A stretch of 64,000 nucleotides of DNA from an uncultured Haemophilus sp. (GCA_905205995.1 CAJLFU010000004.1:1-64000), one strand, 5' to 3'. Positions 13,977-22,499 are shown, numbered from the stretch's first letter. Numbers and translations are program-made. The notes: generated from the letters alone by a model not told the origin.

Positions 13977-15755
13977 TTAGTTTTCAATAGTTTCAGCGGT
14001 TTCTTTTTTAGCAAAATAGCTTTGTTTTTGGTGGTAATAGCCGATAGCGAAGCGGCCTTGCTCATCAATGCTCAAATGGCGCGGAAAGGTTTCGGGTAGT
14101 TTGGCAATGATTTCGCCCAAATCTTTATCCAAATTCACTGCCATACCGGCTTTGTCTTTACGCAGGCGCGATAAATGGTGTTTTGCGCCCGACAAAAGAC
14201 GCGGAAAAACCGAAAACGGCACGGCGGATGCAGAGCCGTAATAGCGGTCGGCAATGCCGGCGTTTAATTCGCCCAACGCCTGATATTGAATGCGCTCCAA
14301 CACGGCAAACAGCCGCCCTAAAAGATAGGCGCGATTCGGGCTTTCATTGTTCAAACTCATAGGAACTCCTTCTTCTATAAAACCTTTTCTAAAACGCCGC
14401 TGCAATACGGCTTTAATCATTGCCACGCGCAGTCCGTTTACATCGCCGTCGGCGCGAATTCGGGTAATCAGTTGCGACAGTAAACTCAAGGGGTACGGCG
14501 TGCCGCAAATCACGGCGCGGGTCATTTCGCCTGCCAACACGGGCGAGATATTTTCGCTTTTGCCTAAAACCGCCGTCTGCAACAGCAAACGCCAAACAGA
14601 AGGCGGCGTTTTCCACGGGCGCGGTTCAATTTTTAAATCCCGCCAGTGCCATGCCAAATTTTCCGCCAACTGCCCAAATGTGGTGTCCAGCCAAAACCGA
14701 ACAGAAATCCGCGCGGCATTAGGGGCAAGCCCTAAGATATAAAAACGGGTATTGGCAGAAAGTTCGGGCGCGATTTCTTGCAGCGGACGGCCTTTGACCA
14801 TTTGTTCCAATACGTTGAAAACTTTGGCGCTTTCTTGTTCGTCATCCGGCGGCGTGAACACGTGCGCGAAGAAACCTTCGGCAGCCTGCGCCGTCGCGTT
14901 ATCGTCCGCTTCCGCCCAAAAGACCGTGCTGGCATCGCCGATGGTCAGGCAATGATTGTTTTCGCGGCGCAACAGATAGTTCAGCGCGGTGGTGTAGGCA
15001 AAGGCGGATTGTTCGGAAACGGGCGCATTTGCGCCTTGCTCCTTGCCAAACGAAGCAAAGGCTTCTTTGTTAAACGAGATAATCGAGCCACCGGAGCTTT
15101 GCCCGCCAAACACGCCTTTAATCGCCGGATGCAGCCGTGCAATCGGGGCTGTATCGCCACTAATCAAGCATAAGCCCTCAAGCGCCTCGTCGCTTTTCAG
15201 GCAGCCTGCCCACAAGGTTTGCGCGGCTTCGCGTTTATGAATAAGTGCGGTCGGTTTTTCAAGAGAAAATGCGATGTTGGCATCGAGCATTTCGGCAGGC
15301 AGATTTTCGGTAGCAAAATGTGCAGGCTGCCAGTTTTGCAGAAAACGACACAAGGCTTGGAGGCCTTCATCTTCACTGTTTTGTAGTAAATCGAGATGGT
15401 ATTGCTTGAAGGCGTCAAAGGTTTTTTCAGACGGCGTAAACGGGTTTTCTTTGACTTCGGCTTTGTTTTTATTGGCTTCCACGCCAAGCGCGTAGGCGGT
15501 TTTATCCCACAAAAAATTTGGCTTGATACCCGACGTGCGTTTTTCAGGGCGCGGCACGCTCATCAGCTTCGGCTGCGGCTTTTTATCGGCAGTCAGATTC
15601 GGCACAACGGTTTTCAGACGACCTTCTTTGTCCAACACCAAAATCCAGCCGATTTTCTCTTCACTAAAGCCATAAGGCGGCACTTTCGGGTTGCCCATTT
15701 CATCGGCTTCTGCTGCCAAACGGCTGTAATAGCGGGCAAGGGACGCAAGAATCAT
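13977..15755 (-). CDS. cas8c: type I-C Cascade large subunit Cas8c (Csd1)
   Basis: Cas8c recognises the PAM and opens target DNA in the type I-C Cascade complex. The 592 residues match Csd1 from the start (MILASLARYYSRLAAEADEM), through GGSIISFNKEAFASFGKEQG (about 222) and FWAEADDNA (about 276), to the C-terminal YYGSASAVPFSVFPRLL and HHLSRLRKDK. In I-C systems an internal start in this gene often yields a small Cas11-like subunit; I could not pick that start with confidence. The start overlaps the cas5c stop by 4 bases (ATGA). It carries three Neisserial-type uptake sequences and one USS. Confidence 0.95.
   Translation of the reverse strand: MILASLARYYSRLAAEADEMGNPKVPPYGFSEEKIGWILVLDKEGRLKTVVPNLTADKKPQPKLMSVPRPEKRTSGIKPNFLWDKTAYALGVEANKNKAEVKENPFTPSEKTFDAFKQYHLDLLQNSEDEGLQALCRFLQNWQPAHFATENLPAEMLDANIAFSLEKPTALIHKREAAQTLWAGCLKSDEALEGLCLISGDTAPIARLHPAIKGVFGGQSSGGSIISFNKEAFASFGKEQGANAPVSEQSAFAYTTALNYLLRRENNHCLTIGDASTVFWAEADDNATAQAAEGFFAHVFTPPDDEQESAKVFNVLEQMVKGRPLQEIAPELSANTRFYILGLAPNAARISVRFWLDTTFGQLAENLAWHWRDLKIEPRPWKTPPSVWRLLLQTAVLGKSENISPVLAGEMTRAVICGTPYPLSLLSQLITRIRADGDVNGLRVAMIKAVLQRRFRKGFIEEGVPMSLNNESPNRAYLLGRLFAVLERIQYQALGELNAGIADRYYGSASAVPFSVFPRLLSGAKHHLSRLRKDKAGMAVNLDKDLGEIIAKLPETFPRHLSIDEQGRFAIGYYHQKQSYFAKKETAETIEN
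15196..15207 (-). repeat. Neisseriaceae-type uptake sequence, AGGCTGCCTGAA on the minus strand
   Basis: The reverse complement of this 12-mer lies in cas8c. From memory it is the Simonsiella-type dialect, so the locus carries more than one Neisseriaceae dialect. Confidence 0.7.
15426..15435 (-). repeat. Neisserial uptake core GCCGTCTGAA in cas8c
   Basis: Exact 10-base core on the minus strand. A longer copy, AGGTCGTCTGAA, lies at 15613-15624 in the same gene and orientation. Confidence 0.85.
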
Positions 15756-16426
15756 GCTTTCACCTCCTCGGCGTAAAACAGCGGCACATCAATCACGCCG
15801 TCTTTCATTTCCGCACGGAAAAAATGCGGCGTGTTGCCGTGATCAAAATCAATATCGTGCAGCATCCAGCCTAAATCACGGTTTGCCTCGCTTTCCAATA
15901 ACGCTGACGGCGGCAGCGACTCGCCCTCGTCAATCAATGCAAAATCGGCAGGGAATTCACGCACGCCCAAACAAGGCTGCTGGAAACATTGCCCCTTTTT
16001 CGCACGGCGTTTGAACATCTCGATATGCTTGGTAACGGTCTCATCCGCGCCCGCTTTTGCCGTCAGCACCACATGAGCTTCAATCACATAAGCCACGTCT
16101 TTAAGCACCGTCGCCGCTCGCTGCTGGCGGTCGTCTTCAATCAGCGTATATAAATCGGCAACACTCTTGCGCTTCATCGCCCCGCTGACCTTACCCGCCG
16201 AAATCTTGCCGCCCAACTCATTGCGCCGCACCGACTCAAACCGAATCGGCTTCAACACATAAATCCGGTCGATCACCCACCGAATCGCCGGCTTCCAATG
16301 CACCGCCGCCAAAATCCCGCGCGCCGCCGACGGCGTGATGACATCATAAGACACCCGCTCCACCTTCATCTCCGGACGGGTAAAACAGGCATAATCGCCC
16401 CAAATATGTAGGCGGATTTGGTTCAT
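15752..16426 (-). CDS. cas5c: type I-C crRNA-processing endonuclease Cas5c
   Basis: In type I-C there is no Cas6; Cas5c (Cas5d) cuts the repeat RNA and stays bound to the 5' handle in Cascade. The 224 residues begin MNQIRLHIWGDYACFTRPEMKVE, a typical Cas5c N-terminus, followed by SYDVITPSAARGILAAVHWKP. The frame is open to 16555, but I chose 16426 because AAGGAG lies 7 bases before that ATG and the extra 43 residues run through uptake sequences. The stop overlaps the cas8c start. The 584-residue insertion lies upstream, between cas3 and this gene. Confidence 0.93.
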   Translation of the reverse strand: MNQIRLHIWGDYACFTRPEMKVERVSYDVITPSAARGILAAVHWKPAIRWVIDRIYVLKPIRFESVRRNELGGKISAGKVSGAMKRKSVADLYTLIEDDRQQRAATVLKDVAYVIEAHVVLTAKAGADETVTKHIEMFKRRAKKGQCFQQPCLGVREFPADFALIDEGESLPPSALLESEANRDLGWMLHDIDFDHGNTPHFFRAEMKDGVIDVPLFYAEEVKA

Positions 16427-16446
16427 TTGGTTCTCCTTTTGGTTGG

Positions 16447-16499
16447 AAAGTGCGGTTTCAGACGACGTTTTGAAAACGTTGGGAGAATTGACCGCACTT
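16447..16499. repeat. chimeric hairpin of inverted USS and a Neisserial uptake sequence
   Basis: AAAGTGCGGT at 16447-16456 and ACCGCACTT at 16491-16499 form an inverted Haemophilus USS pair. Directly abutting the left copy is TTCAGACGAC (16457-16466), a Neisserial uptake core in reverse. A smaller perfect hairpin, ACGTTTT-G-AAAACGT (16465-16479), is nested inside. On the minus strand there is no T-run, so terminator strength is doubtful. Confidence 0.75.
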
Positions 16500-16515
16500 A
16501 AATAGTTTTCAACTC

Positions 16516-18270
16516 TTATTCCGATTCTCCAAACAGAATGCTTCCGATATGCCAAATTGCTCGACCGAAATTAAAAATAAGCTGCTCACCTTGTCTTAAA
16601 AAAGACTGATTTTCATCTATTTCAGCAAGTTTTATTGCCTCTTCAATTTTTGAGCCGGTAGGATGCGCATCTCCAAGCCTCATATCATAAACACCAACAA
16701 TGACACTAAAAATCTTATGGGCATAATTTTCTCCAATTTTTTGAGCTACGATGTTTTGTAATAATTTATTAGAACCTAGTTTGTTTTTATCCTTGTGGTT
16801 AGATAATTCACGAAGAGCTTTAACATTAAGTCTATCGGTAAAAATACGAACCAAGTCTTTTGCCAGCCTTAATAATGACGTTCTATCAGTACTTGAAAAA
16901 CGTGAAATCTGCTGCAAAAGCTCTGAATCATTGATGTCATGAGAAAATAAATCAACATTGAACTTCTTTTTGAAACTTGCTTCCAGCATTCGCATAACTT
17001 TAAATAACAAGTCTTCAACGGCATGTGTAGATGCAGGCTGAACTCTAACTTGCGAAGCTAATAATTCATTGGAGACCTTCCCTTCTGGAACAACATTATG
17101 AGCAGCCCAAATACGTTGTTCCCATGATGGAAGTTTGGCAACATCATAAGCATATACTGTAATTAAATCGGCACCATTAATTCCAAAATGAGTATGATAG
17201 CCCGATGTGGAGTGAATACAGCCTGTCTCTGCCGTGTACCATTCTAGTGAAAATCCACGATGTTGAAGCAGTTCATTTACGATGCCAGAGCGAAAAAACA
17301 GCCATCTCCCAATATCTTCATTATCTAATTCGGCAGAAGGTATTCTTGTTCCATCAGTTTCTACAATGAATGTTGGTAGATTTGGCTCTTTATCGTAGCG
17401 AACTCGGGTACTTATACCTTGATGTTCAATCCATTCATCTCGCCAAAATTCTCCTTCTACTCTTATCCCTCTATAACCATCATGAAAACCTTGAGAACTT
17501 TCTGATTCAGTATTTTCATTCGTCTCTTGCCCCATTACTGGAGCGTCATCCTCTTCATCTACATCAGTTCGCCATACACGAAAGGAAGACCAGCTTCCGC
17601 CATAGACATCGTTTAAGCTGCGAATACGTAACTCAAATTGTCCTTGTTCTCGCTCCTCTTGATAATTTTCTAAGCCCGCATATTCACTACTTTCAATTTC
17701 TTCAACGTTTTCTACCCGTTGGCGATAGTAAGTAAGACGAAGAGAAAGATTTCTTGCTGCTAAATAATCAATCAGGAATTCCTTTTTAATCTCAATTTTT
17801 ACATGATTTCCTTTATCATCAAAAGACTCACGAATCACTTCAACAAAATCTTCCTCTGGTCGAACCCAGCTATTTTCTTCTTTGACTAATCTCAGAGCTA
17901 CTATTAAATCTGGATTTATAATCCACTTTCGTCCTCCAATAACAGGTTGAGGATGATCAAAAATAAGATGTACGCCTACGGGTTCGTTTTCATTCCACTC
18001 ATACTGATCTATTGTTTTGTAATGCCCGCTATCAAAAGCATACGGTTTTACTTCTAAACTTATTCCTATATCTGACCAACCCAAATTTTCACCAAAATCT
18101 TTATGTTCAGGAGGAAAAGCAAGAGAATTACACCCAAAAAATTCAGATATATAACCAATATTTTGCACATCTCCTTTTTCACTTTCACAAATTGACCTTA
18201 ATGGAATCCAAGTAGAATTGGCAAATTTACGACGAGTTTCTTTTGTTTGTAGAATCCAATCTTTAGTCAT
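16516..18270 (-). CDS. unrecognised 584-residue protein inserted between cas3 and cas5c
   Basis: I do not recognise this protein. It is acidic, soluble in appearance, and lacks a signal peptide. Visible features are an acidic linker (about 230-260, DVDEEDD and ENTESESS), a central block with GINGADLITVYAYDVAKLPSWEQRIW, and an α-helical C-terminus with MRLGDAHPTG. There, Arg531-x4-His536 resembles the Rx4-6H motif of HEPN RNases, a weak hint only. It is not a known type I-C component. AAAGGAG precedes the ATG. It lies 80 bases after cas3 and 89 before cas5c, in operon direction, has no uptake sequence inside, and has Haemophilus-like rather than cas-like base composition. I infer an inserted accessory gene, possibly abortive-infection type. 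Confidence 0.75.
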   Translation of the reverse strand: MTKDWILQTKETRRKFANSTWIPLRSICESEKGDVQNIGYISEFFGCNSLAFPPEHKDFGENLGWSDIGISLEVKPYAFDSGHYKTIDQYEWNENEPVGVHLIFDHPQPVIGGRKWIINPDLIVALRLVKEENSWVRPEEDFVEVIRESFDDKGNHVKIEIKKEFLIDYLAARNLSLRLTYYRQRVENVEEIESSEYAGLENYQEEREQGQFELRIRSLNDVYGGSWSSFRVWRTDVDEEDDAPVMGQETNENTESESSQGFHDGYRGIRVEGEFWRDEWIEHQGISTRVRYDKEPNLPTFIVETDGTRIPSAELDNEDIGRWLFFRSGIVNELLQHRGFSLEWYTAETGCIHSTSGYHTHFGINGADLITVYAYDVAKLPSWEQRIWAAHNVVPEGKVSNELLASQVRVQPASTHAVEDLLFKVMRMLEASFKKKFNVDLFSHDINDSELLQQISRFSSTDRTSLLRLAKDLVRIFTDRLNVKALRELSNHKDKNKLGSNKLLQNIVAQKIGENYAHKIFSVIVGVYDMRLGDAHPTGSKIEEAIKLAEIDENQSFLRQGEQLIFNFGRAIWHIGSILFGESE

Positions 18271-18350
18271 AATCAGCTCCTTTAATAATATTTAGTTTAA
18301 AAAACGAGGTAGTACACTCGCTATAAATTCTTAACTCATGAAATTTGTTA

Positions 18351-20642
18351 TCAAAACACCAAATTCTCCTCTTTCAAAAACTCTGTATCCTCCCAAGAAA
18401 GCCCCGCCACTTCATCATACAAATCCAACCCGATCAGCGTATAAAACTGTTTGCCAAAGTTTTTCTCGTTAATCGGTTCGATGCGTCCTGTTTTATACAA
18501 CGCAGCGAGGGCTTTTTCGGGGATTTGGACGGTGTAGGGTTGCAGTTTGCGTAAGAGTCCGCCGATGTGGTCGGCGTGGTGCAGGCTGCTGATGAGATTT
18601 TCGGCCTCACCATCGAACGGAATAATCAGCGGCTGCATATGGCTTTCAATCATGCGGAATTTGTCGGCGATAGTTTGGAATGGGAAATCGAGGCTTTGCC
18701 CTGTATCGTTGTGCATTTTCAGGATTTTTTTATTGTCCAGTTCACTGCCTTTTAATTGATAAAGCTCGGCGAAATAGGCGGCGACAGCTTGGACGGATAA
18801 GAGGTCGTCTGAAAAACTGTCGGCAGTCAGGCGCATAATGGCGGCTTGGGCGGCAAGTTCGGGCGGGGCTTTCCATTGTTCTTCGGGTGCGAATATCCAG
18901 ACAAAGCTGTTTTCAGACGGCCTTTTGCCTTCGCGGTTGCAACGTCCGGCGGCTTGGGCTACGCTGTCTAAACCTGCTTCGGCGCGCATCACCAGCGGAA
19001 AATCCACATCAACGCCGGCTTCAATTAAGGAGGTGGCGATAACGCGGCAGGGTTCGCCCTTTTTCAGACGACCTCGAATTTCATCGAGCTTTTGGCTGCG
19101 GTGTTTGGCGCACATTAAGGTGGTCAGGTGGAACGTTCCGTCAAGGTGTTTGGCTTGGTCATACAGACTGCGGGCGTGGCGGCGGTTATTGATGATGACG
19201 AGCATTTGCGGGTGTTCGGCAAGTTTGGCGAGCAAGTCGGCATCAGTTTGTGTGCCGATGTGTTGCACGGTAGTGCGGCGCAGTTTGTCGAAAAGTGCGG
19301 TCGGTTTTGGGGCGATTTCACGCACGTTTTCAAAACCGCGATAGAAGCCGTTTTCGGCTTGCACGGCTGGCTGAGTGGCGGTGCACATGACGATGCTGCA
19401 GCGGTAGTTTTGCGCCAATTCTTTGATGGCTTGCATGATGGGTAGCAAAAGATTGAGAGGCAGCATTTGCGCTTCATCGAGGATGATGACGGAGCCTGCG
19501 ATGTTGTGCAGCTTGCGGCAGCGCGAGGAGCGGTCGGCGAAGAGGGATTCGAAGAATTGCACGGCGGTGGTTACGACAACCGGCGCGTCCCAGTTTTCCG
19601 AGGCAAGGCGCAATTTGTCTTTGGTGGCTTCATTTTGCAGTTTGCCGTCGTCGAAGGTGCTGTGGTGTTCCAACACGGCTTGTTCGCCCAATTCACCAAA
19701 GGCTTTGCGAAACTCAGCGGCATTTTGTTCGATGATGCTGGTGAACGGGATGACGTAAATCACGCGCCGCATACCGTGCCGCTTGGCGTGTTCCAGCGCG
19801 AATGCCATGGAAGTGAAGGTTTTGCCGCCGCCGGTCGGCACGGTGAGCGTGAATAGCCCTTGCGGTTGTGCCGCTTGTTCTACGGCGTAATCGAGGATTT
19901 CGCTTCGCAGGCGGTTTAAGGCGGCATTACGTTTTTCGGCTTCGGTTTGCGCTGGAGCTTGGGCGATACGTCGTCTGAAATCGTTGATAAATTGATTGAA
20001 ATTATGTTGCAAGGCGTTTAAATCGGGATAACCGCCGCGCTCGACGGCTTTGTTTTCTAGCTTTAGATAAAAGGCTTCGGTATCGAGGTAATCGGCATCC
20101 ACCAAGCAGGAATAGAGCATTCGAGTGAAAAAGGCGTAGGAGAAAAAAGGATGATGCGCGTCGGCTTTGAGTGGTGGTACGGATAGGTTTTGAGGGGGCT
20201 TGATTTCTTGTTGCCACAGGTTATCAAGAGCGGGGATATCTGTGCCAAATTGCAACGCTAGACGCTGTTTCAAAGTACTGCGGTTATCTCCCTCACCATA
20301 TCCATTAGCCAACCCCGTATGATGCCCAGCAATGCAAAACGCCATCAGCTTGCCGATAGCATTTCCCCAACGTTCGACAGCAATTTTGGCTCCTGCGGTA
20401 GCATGATCGACAGATGGGCCACCATGCAATCGGTGATTAAAGGCTTCTGAATATTTCCCCAAATCATGTAACTGCCCTGTATAACGAGCAATCTCATCTG
20501 CTCCAAAAATTTGAGCAAATGTTGCCGCTAGATTTCCAACATTGCTTGCATGATTTTGTAAGGTTTGCCAATGTTCGTAAGGTAAGAGGTTACCAAGTTC
20601 GTCTTGGGCTGAATGGGCGTAGTAGGAGAGTTTCGCAAACAT
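18351..20642 (-). CDS. cas3: CRISPR helicase-nuclease Cas3
   Basis: Cas3 is recruited by Cascade to shred target DNA. The 763 residues carry an N-terminal HD nuclease domain (His31, then His59-Asp60 in QLHDLGK, HH at 107-108) fused to an SF2 helicase: Walker A VPTGGGKT (about 268-275), DEAQ at 389-392, TATQP, and the arginine-finger motif QAAGRCNREG. It is the first gene of the cas operon, with its own promoter. It carries four Neisserial uptake sequences (18802, 18912, 19063, 19970) and one USS at 19292 that encodes Thr-Ala-Leu in KPTALFDKL. No break in the frame is seen. Confidence 0.97.
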   Translation of the reverse strand: MFAKLSYYAHSAQDELGNLLPYEHWQTLQNHASNVGNLAATFAQIFGADEIARYTGQLHDLGKYSEAFNHRLHGGPSVDHATAGAKIAVERWGNAIGKLMAFCIAGHHTGLANGYGEGDNRSTLKQRLALQFGTDIPALDNLWQQEIKPPQNLSVPPLKADAHHPFFSYAFFTRMLYSCLVDADYLDTEAFYLKLENKAVERGGYPDLNALQHNFNQFINDFRRRIAQAPAQTEAEKRNAALNRLRSEILDYAVEQAAQPQGLFTLTVPTGGGKTFTSMAFALEHAKRHGMRRVIYVIPFTSIIEQNAAEFRKAFGELGEQAVLEHHSTFDDGKLQNEATKDKLRLASENWDAPVVVTTAVQFFESLFADRSSRCRKLHNIAGSVIILDEAQMLPLNLLLPIMQAIKELAQNYRCSIVMCTATQPAVQAENGFYRGFENVREIAPKPTALFDKLRRTTVQHIGTQTDADLLAKLAEHPQMLVIINNRRHARSLYDQAKHLDGTFHLTTLMCAKHRSQKLDEIRGRLKKGEPCRVIATSLIEAGVDVDFPLVMRAEAGLDSVAQAAGRCNREGKRPSENSFVWIFAPEEQWKAPPELAAQAAIMRLTADSFSDDLLSVQAVAAYFAELYQLKGSELDNKKILKMHNDTGQSLDFPFQTIADKFRMIESHMQPLIIPFDGEAENLISSLHHADHIGGLLRKLQPYTVQIPEKALAALYKTGRIEPINEKNFGKQFYTLIGLDLYDEVAGLSWEDTEFLKEENLVF
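18802..18813 (+). repeat. Neisserial uptake sequence AGGTCGTCTGAA in cas3
   Basis: Exact 12-mer, the same dialect as in cas4 at 12614. Confidence 0.85.
18912..18923 (-). repeat. Neisserial uptake sequence AGGCCGTCTGAA in cas3
   Basis: Exact 12-mer on the minus strand, the AG-type Neisseria dialect. Confidence 0.88.
19063..19074 (-). repeat. Neisserial uptake sequence AGGTCGTCTGAA in cas3
   Basis: Exact 12-mer on the minus strand. A further 10-base core, GTCGTCTGAA, lies on the plus strand at 19970-19979. Confidence 0.85.
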
Positions 20643-20685
20643 AAAATAATCCTTTATATTTATGATTACTTTAATTACTTCGCTT

Positions 20686-20715
20686 AATTTACTCCTAATC
20701 TCATTTTAATGTCAA
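20686..20715 (-). promoter_or_regulatory. probable cas operon promoter
   Basis: On the minus strand a consensus -35, TTGACA (20710-20715), is followed after 18 bases by TAAATT (20686-20691). Transcription would start near 20679, leaving a leader of about 37 bases with AAAGGAT before the cas3 ATG. The 297-base gap between cas3 and trhP otherwise holds AT-rich sequence and the trhP terminator. Confidence 0.65.
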
Positions 20716-20810
20716 GAATGATTTTTTATATATTTTTTCATAAATAATATGAAGTTAATTGATTTTAAAATGGAGTGTTTTATATGATTTAGAGTGCTTT
20801 TTAGGAGATA

Positions 20811-20840
20811 AAAAAAGCCCTTTCAAAAAGGTGAAAGGGC
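20811..20840 (-). terminator. terminator of trhP
   Basis: GCCCTTTCA (20817-20825) and TGAAAGGGC (20832-20840) form a 9-base stem around AAAAGG. Six A's at 20811-20816 read as T on the minus strand. It insulates the cas promoter from trhP transcription. Confidence 0.88.
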
Positions 20841-20939
20841 AAAATATTTGGAGTCATACTATGAGTTGTTGAATTAACAAATCAGGTATGAGATGTATTA
20901 TAGTGCACTTATTAACAAATGCAACAATTTTTTAACAAA

Positions 20940-22319
20940 TTAATTATGTGGATTGCGTGTGTTGGTGTTGACCAAGTTACGCATTAACAAAGCATAATCA
21001 AGTTGGATGTCTTGTGGCACATCTAAAAAGACAAAGTGACCATCGCCGAGTGCGGCTTCCACATTTTCGTTTTTGCGATTGAGTATTTTTTCAATCTTAA
21101 AGACGATGTTGCCTTGTGGGGTCATCATTTCCACTTCATCACCAAGCAAGAATTTGTTTTTCACCGCTACTTCAGCCATACCTTGTTCGTTACGTTTACC
21201 GGTAAATTCACCGACAAATTGTTGGCGTTCAGAGATAGAGTAGCCGTATTCGTAATTTTGGTATTCATCGTGCGTATGACGACGTAAGAAACCTTCGGTA
21301 TAACCACGATGCGCAAGGGATTCCAACGTATCCATTAAACTTTCATCAAATGGTCTGCCTGCAGCCGCGTCATCAATGGCTTTGCGGTAAACTTGTGCCG
21401 TTCTTGCACAGTAATAGAATGATTTAGTACGACCTTCGATTTTTAGAGAATGAACACCAAGTGCGGTCAATTTTTCCACGTGTTGTACGGCACGCAGATC
21501 TTTTGAGTTCATAAAGTAGGTGCCGTGCTCATCTTCAAAAGCGGTCATTTGTTCATCGGGTTTTTGTGATTCGGTGTAAAGGAAGACTTTATCCGTTACT
21601 GCACCTTCGCCTAAAGTTGGCGCCACATTTTTCACTTCGATTTGTTGAGCTGGATCGATTTTCGGCACGATGTTGCCTACTTCATCCGTGGTGCCTTCTT
21701 CCATTTTGTATTCCCAACGGCAAGCATTGGTGCAAGTGCCTTGGTTTGGGTCGCGTTTGTTGATATAGCCAGAAAGTAAGCAACGGCCAGAATACGCCAT
21801 GCATAACGCACCATGTACGAAGATTTCGAGCTCGATATCGGGCACATGTTGGCGAATTTCAGCGATTTCTTCAATGGATAATTCGCGCGATAAAATCACA
21901 CGAGTTAACCCCATTTGTTTCCAGAATTTTACGGTTGCCCAGTTTACGGCATTTGCTTGTACAGAAAGGTGAATATCAATATCCGGGAAGTTTTCACGCA
22001 CCAACATGATTAAACCTGGGTCAGACATAATTAAGGCATCAGGGCCCATGTCGATCACAGGTTGTAAATCTTTGATAAAGGTTTTGAGTTTGGAGTTATG
22101 CGGTGCAATGTTTACGACCACATAGAATTTTTTGCCAAGTGCATGGGCTTCATCGATCCCGATTTTTAAATTGGCATGATTAAATTCATTGTTGCGTACA
22201 CGTAAGCTGTAACGTGGTTGGCCTGCATAAACGGCATCTGCGCCATACGCAAAGGCGTAGCGCATATTTTTGAGGGAGCCCGCAGGGGAGAGTAATTCAG
22301 GTTTAAATGGGGTTGTCAT
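20940..22319 (-). CDS. trhP: tRNA hydroxylation protein TrhP (YegQ), U32 family
   Basis: TrhP takes part in prephenate-dependent hydroxylation of uridine 34 to ho5U, the first step to cmo5U in tRNA. The 459 residues match the U32 family: PELLSPAGSLKNMRYAFAYGADAVYAG at the start (written here in part), EIFVHGALCMAYSGRC, GTCTNACRWEY, and KIEGRTKS near residue 297. The cysteines around residues 172-200 are those expected to hold an iron-sulfur cluster. Length is close to that of E. coli YegQ. It is a single gene with its own terminator and marks the outer edge of the CRISPR island. Confidence 0.93.
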   Translation of the reverse strand: MTTPFKPELLSPAGSLKNMRYAFAYGADAVYAGQPRYSLRVRNNEFNHANLKIGIDEAHALGKKFYVVVNIAPHNSKLKTFIKDLQPVIDMGPDALIMSDPGLIMLVRENFPDIDIHLSVQANAVNWATVKFWKQMGLTRVILSRELSIEEIAEIRQHVPDIELEIFVHGALCMAYSGRCLLSGYINKRDPNQGTCTNACRWEYKMEEGTTDEVGNIVPKIDPAQQIEVKNVAPTLGEGAVTDKVFLYTESQKPDEQMTAFEDEHGTYFMNSKDLRAVQHVEKLTALGVHSLKIEGRTKSFYYCARTAQVYRKAIDDAAAGRPFDESLMDTLESLAHRGYTEGFLRRHTHDEYQNYEYGYSISERQQFVGEFTGKRNEQGMAEVAVKNKFLLGDEVEMMTPQGNIVFKIEKILNRKNENVEAALGDGHFVFLDVPQDIQLDYALLMRNLVNTNTRNPHN

Positions 22320-22453
22320 AATGTTCTCTTGTCTGATTTCAGGTCAGTAGCTTGCTTTTGGCAAGCCGTATTAAAGGCCTGTATTTTAGGCGGATTTAGG
22401 GATTTGTAAAGTAAAAGTGCGGTTGGTTTTTCGATTGTTTTTTAAGGCTAGAA

Positions 22454-22480
22454 ATAAAAAAGGCGAACCATTCGTTCGCC
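22454..22480 (-). terminator. terminator of the purine permease gene
   Basis: GGCGAAC (22462-22468) and GTTCGCC (22474-22480) close a 5-base loop. A run of A's before it gives T's on the minus strand. Confidence 0.85.
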
Positions 22481-22499
22481 TTATCAAGATTGTATTTAA

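Noticed and set aside
14347..15776. Plus-strand frames opposite cas8c
   Set aside because: Antisense shadows in G+C-rich sequence without ribosome sites or recognisable domains.
18838..19856. Plus-strand frames opposite cas3 that appear rich in Ala and Ser
   Set aside because: The opposite strand carries all Cas3 helicase motifs in one unbroken frame.
20643..20810. A small gene in the gap between cas3 and trhP
   Set aside because: Only AT-rich sequence with promoter-like elements; no frame with a ribosome site.
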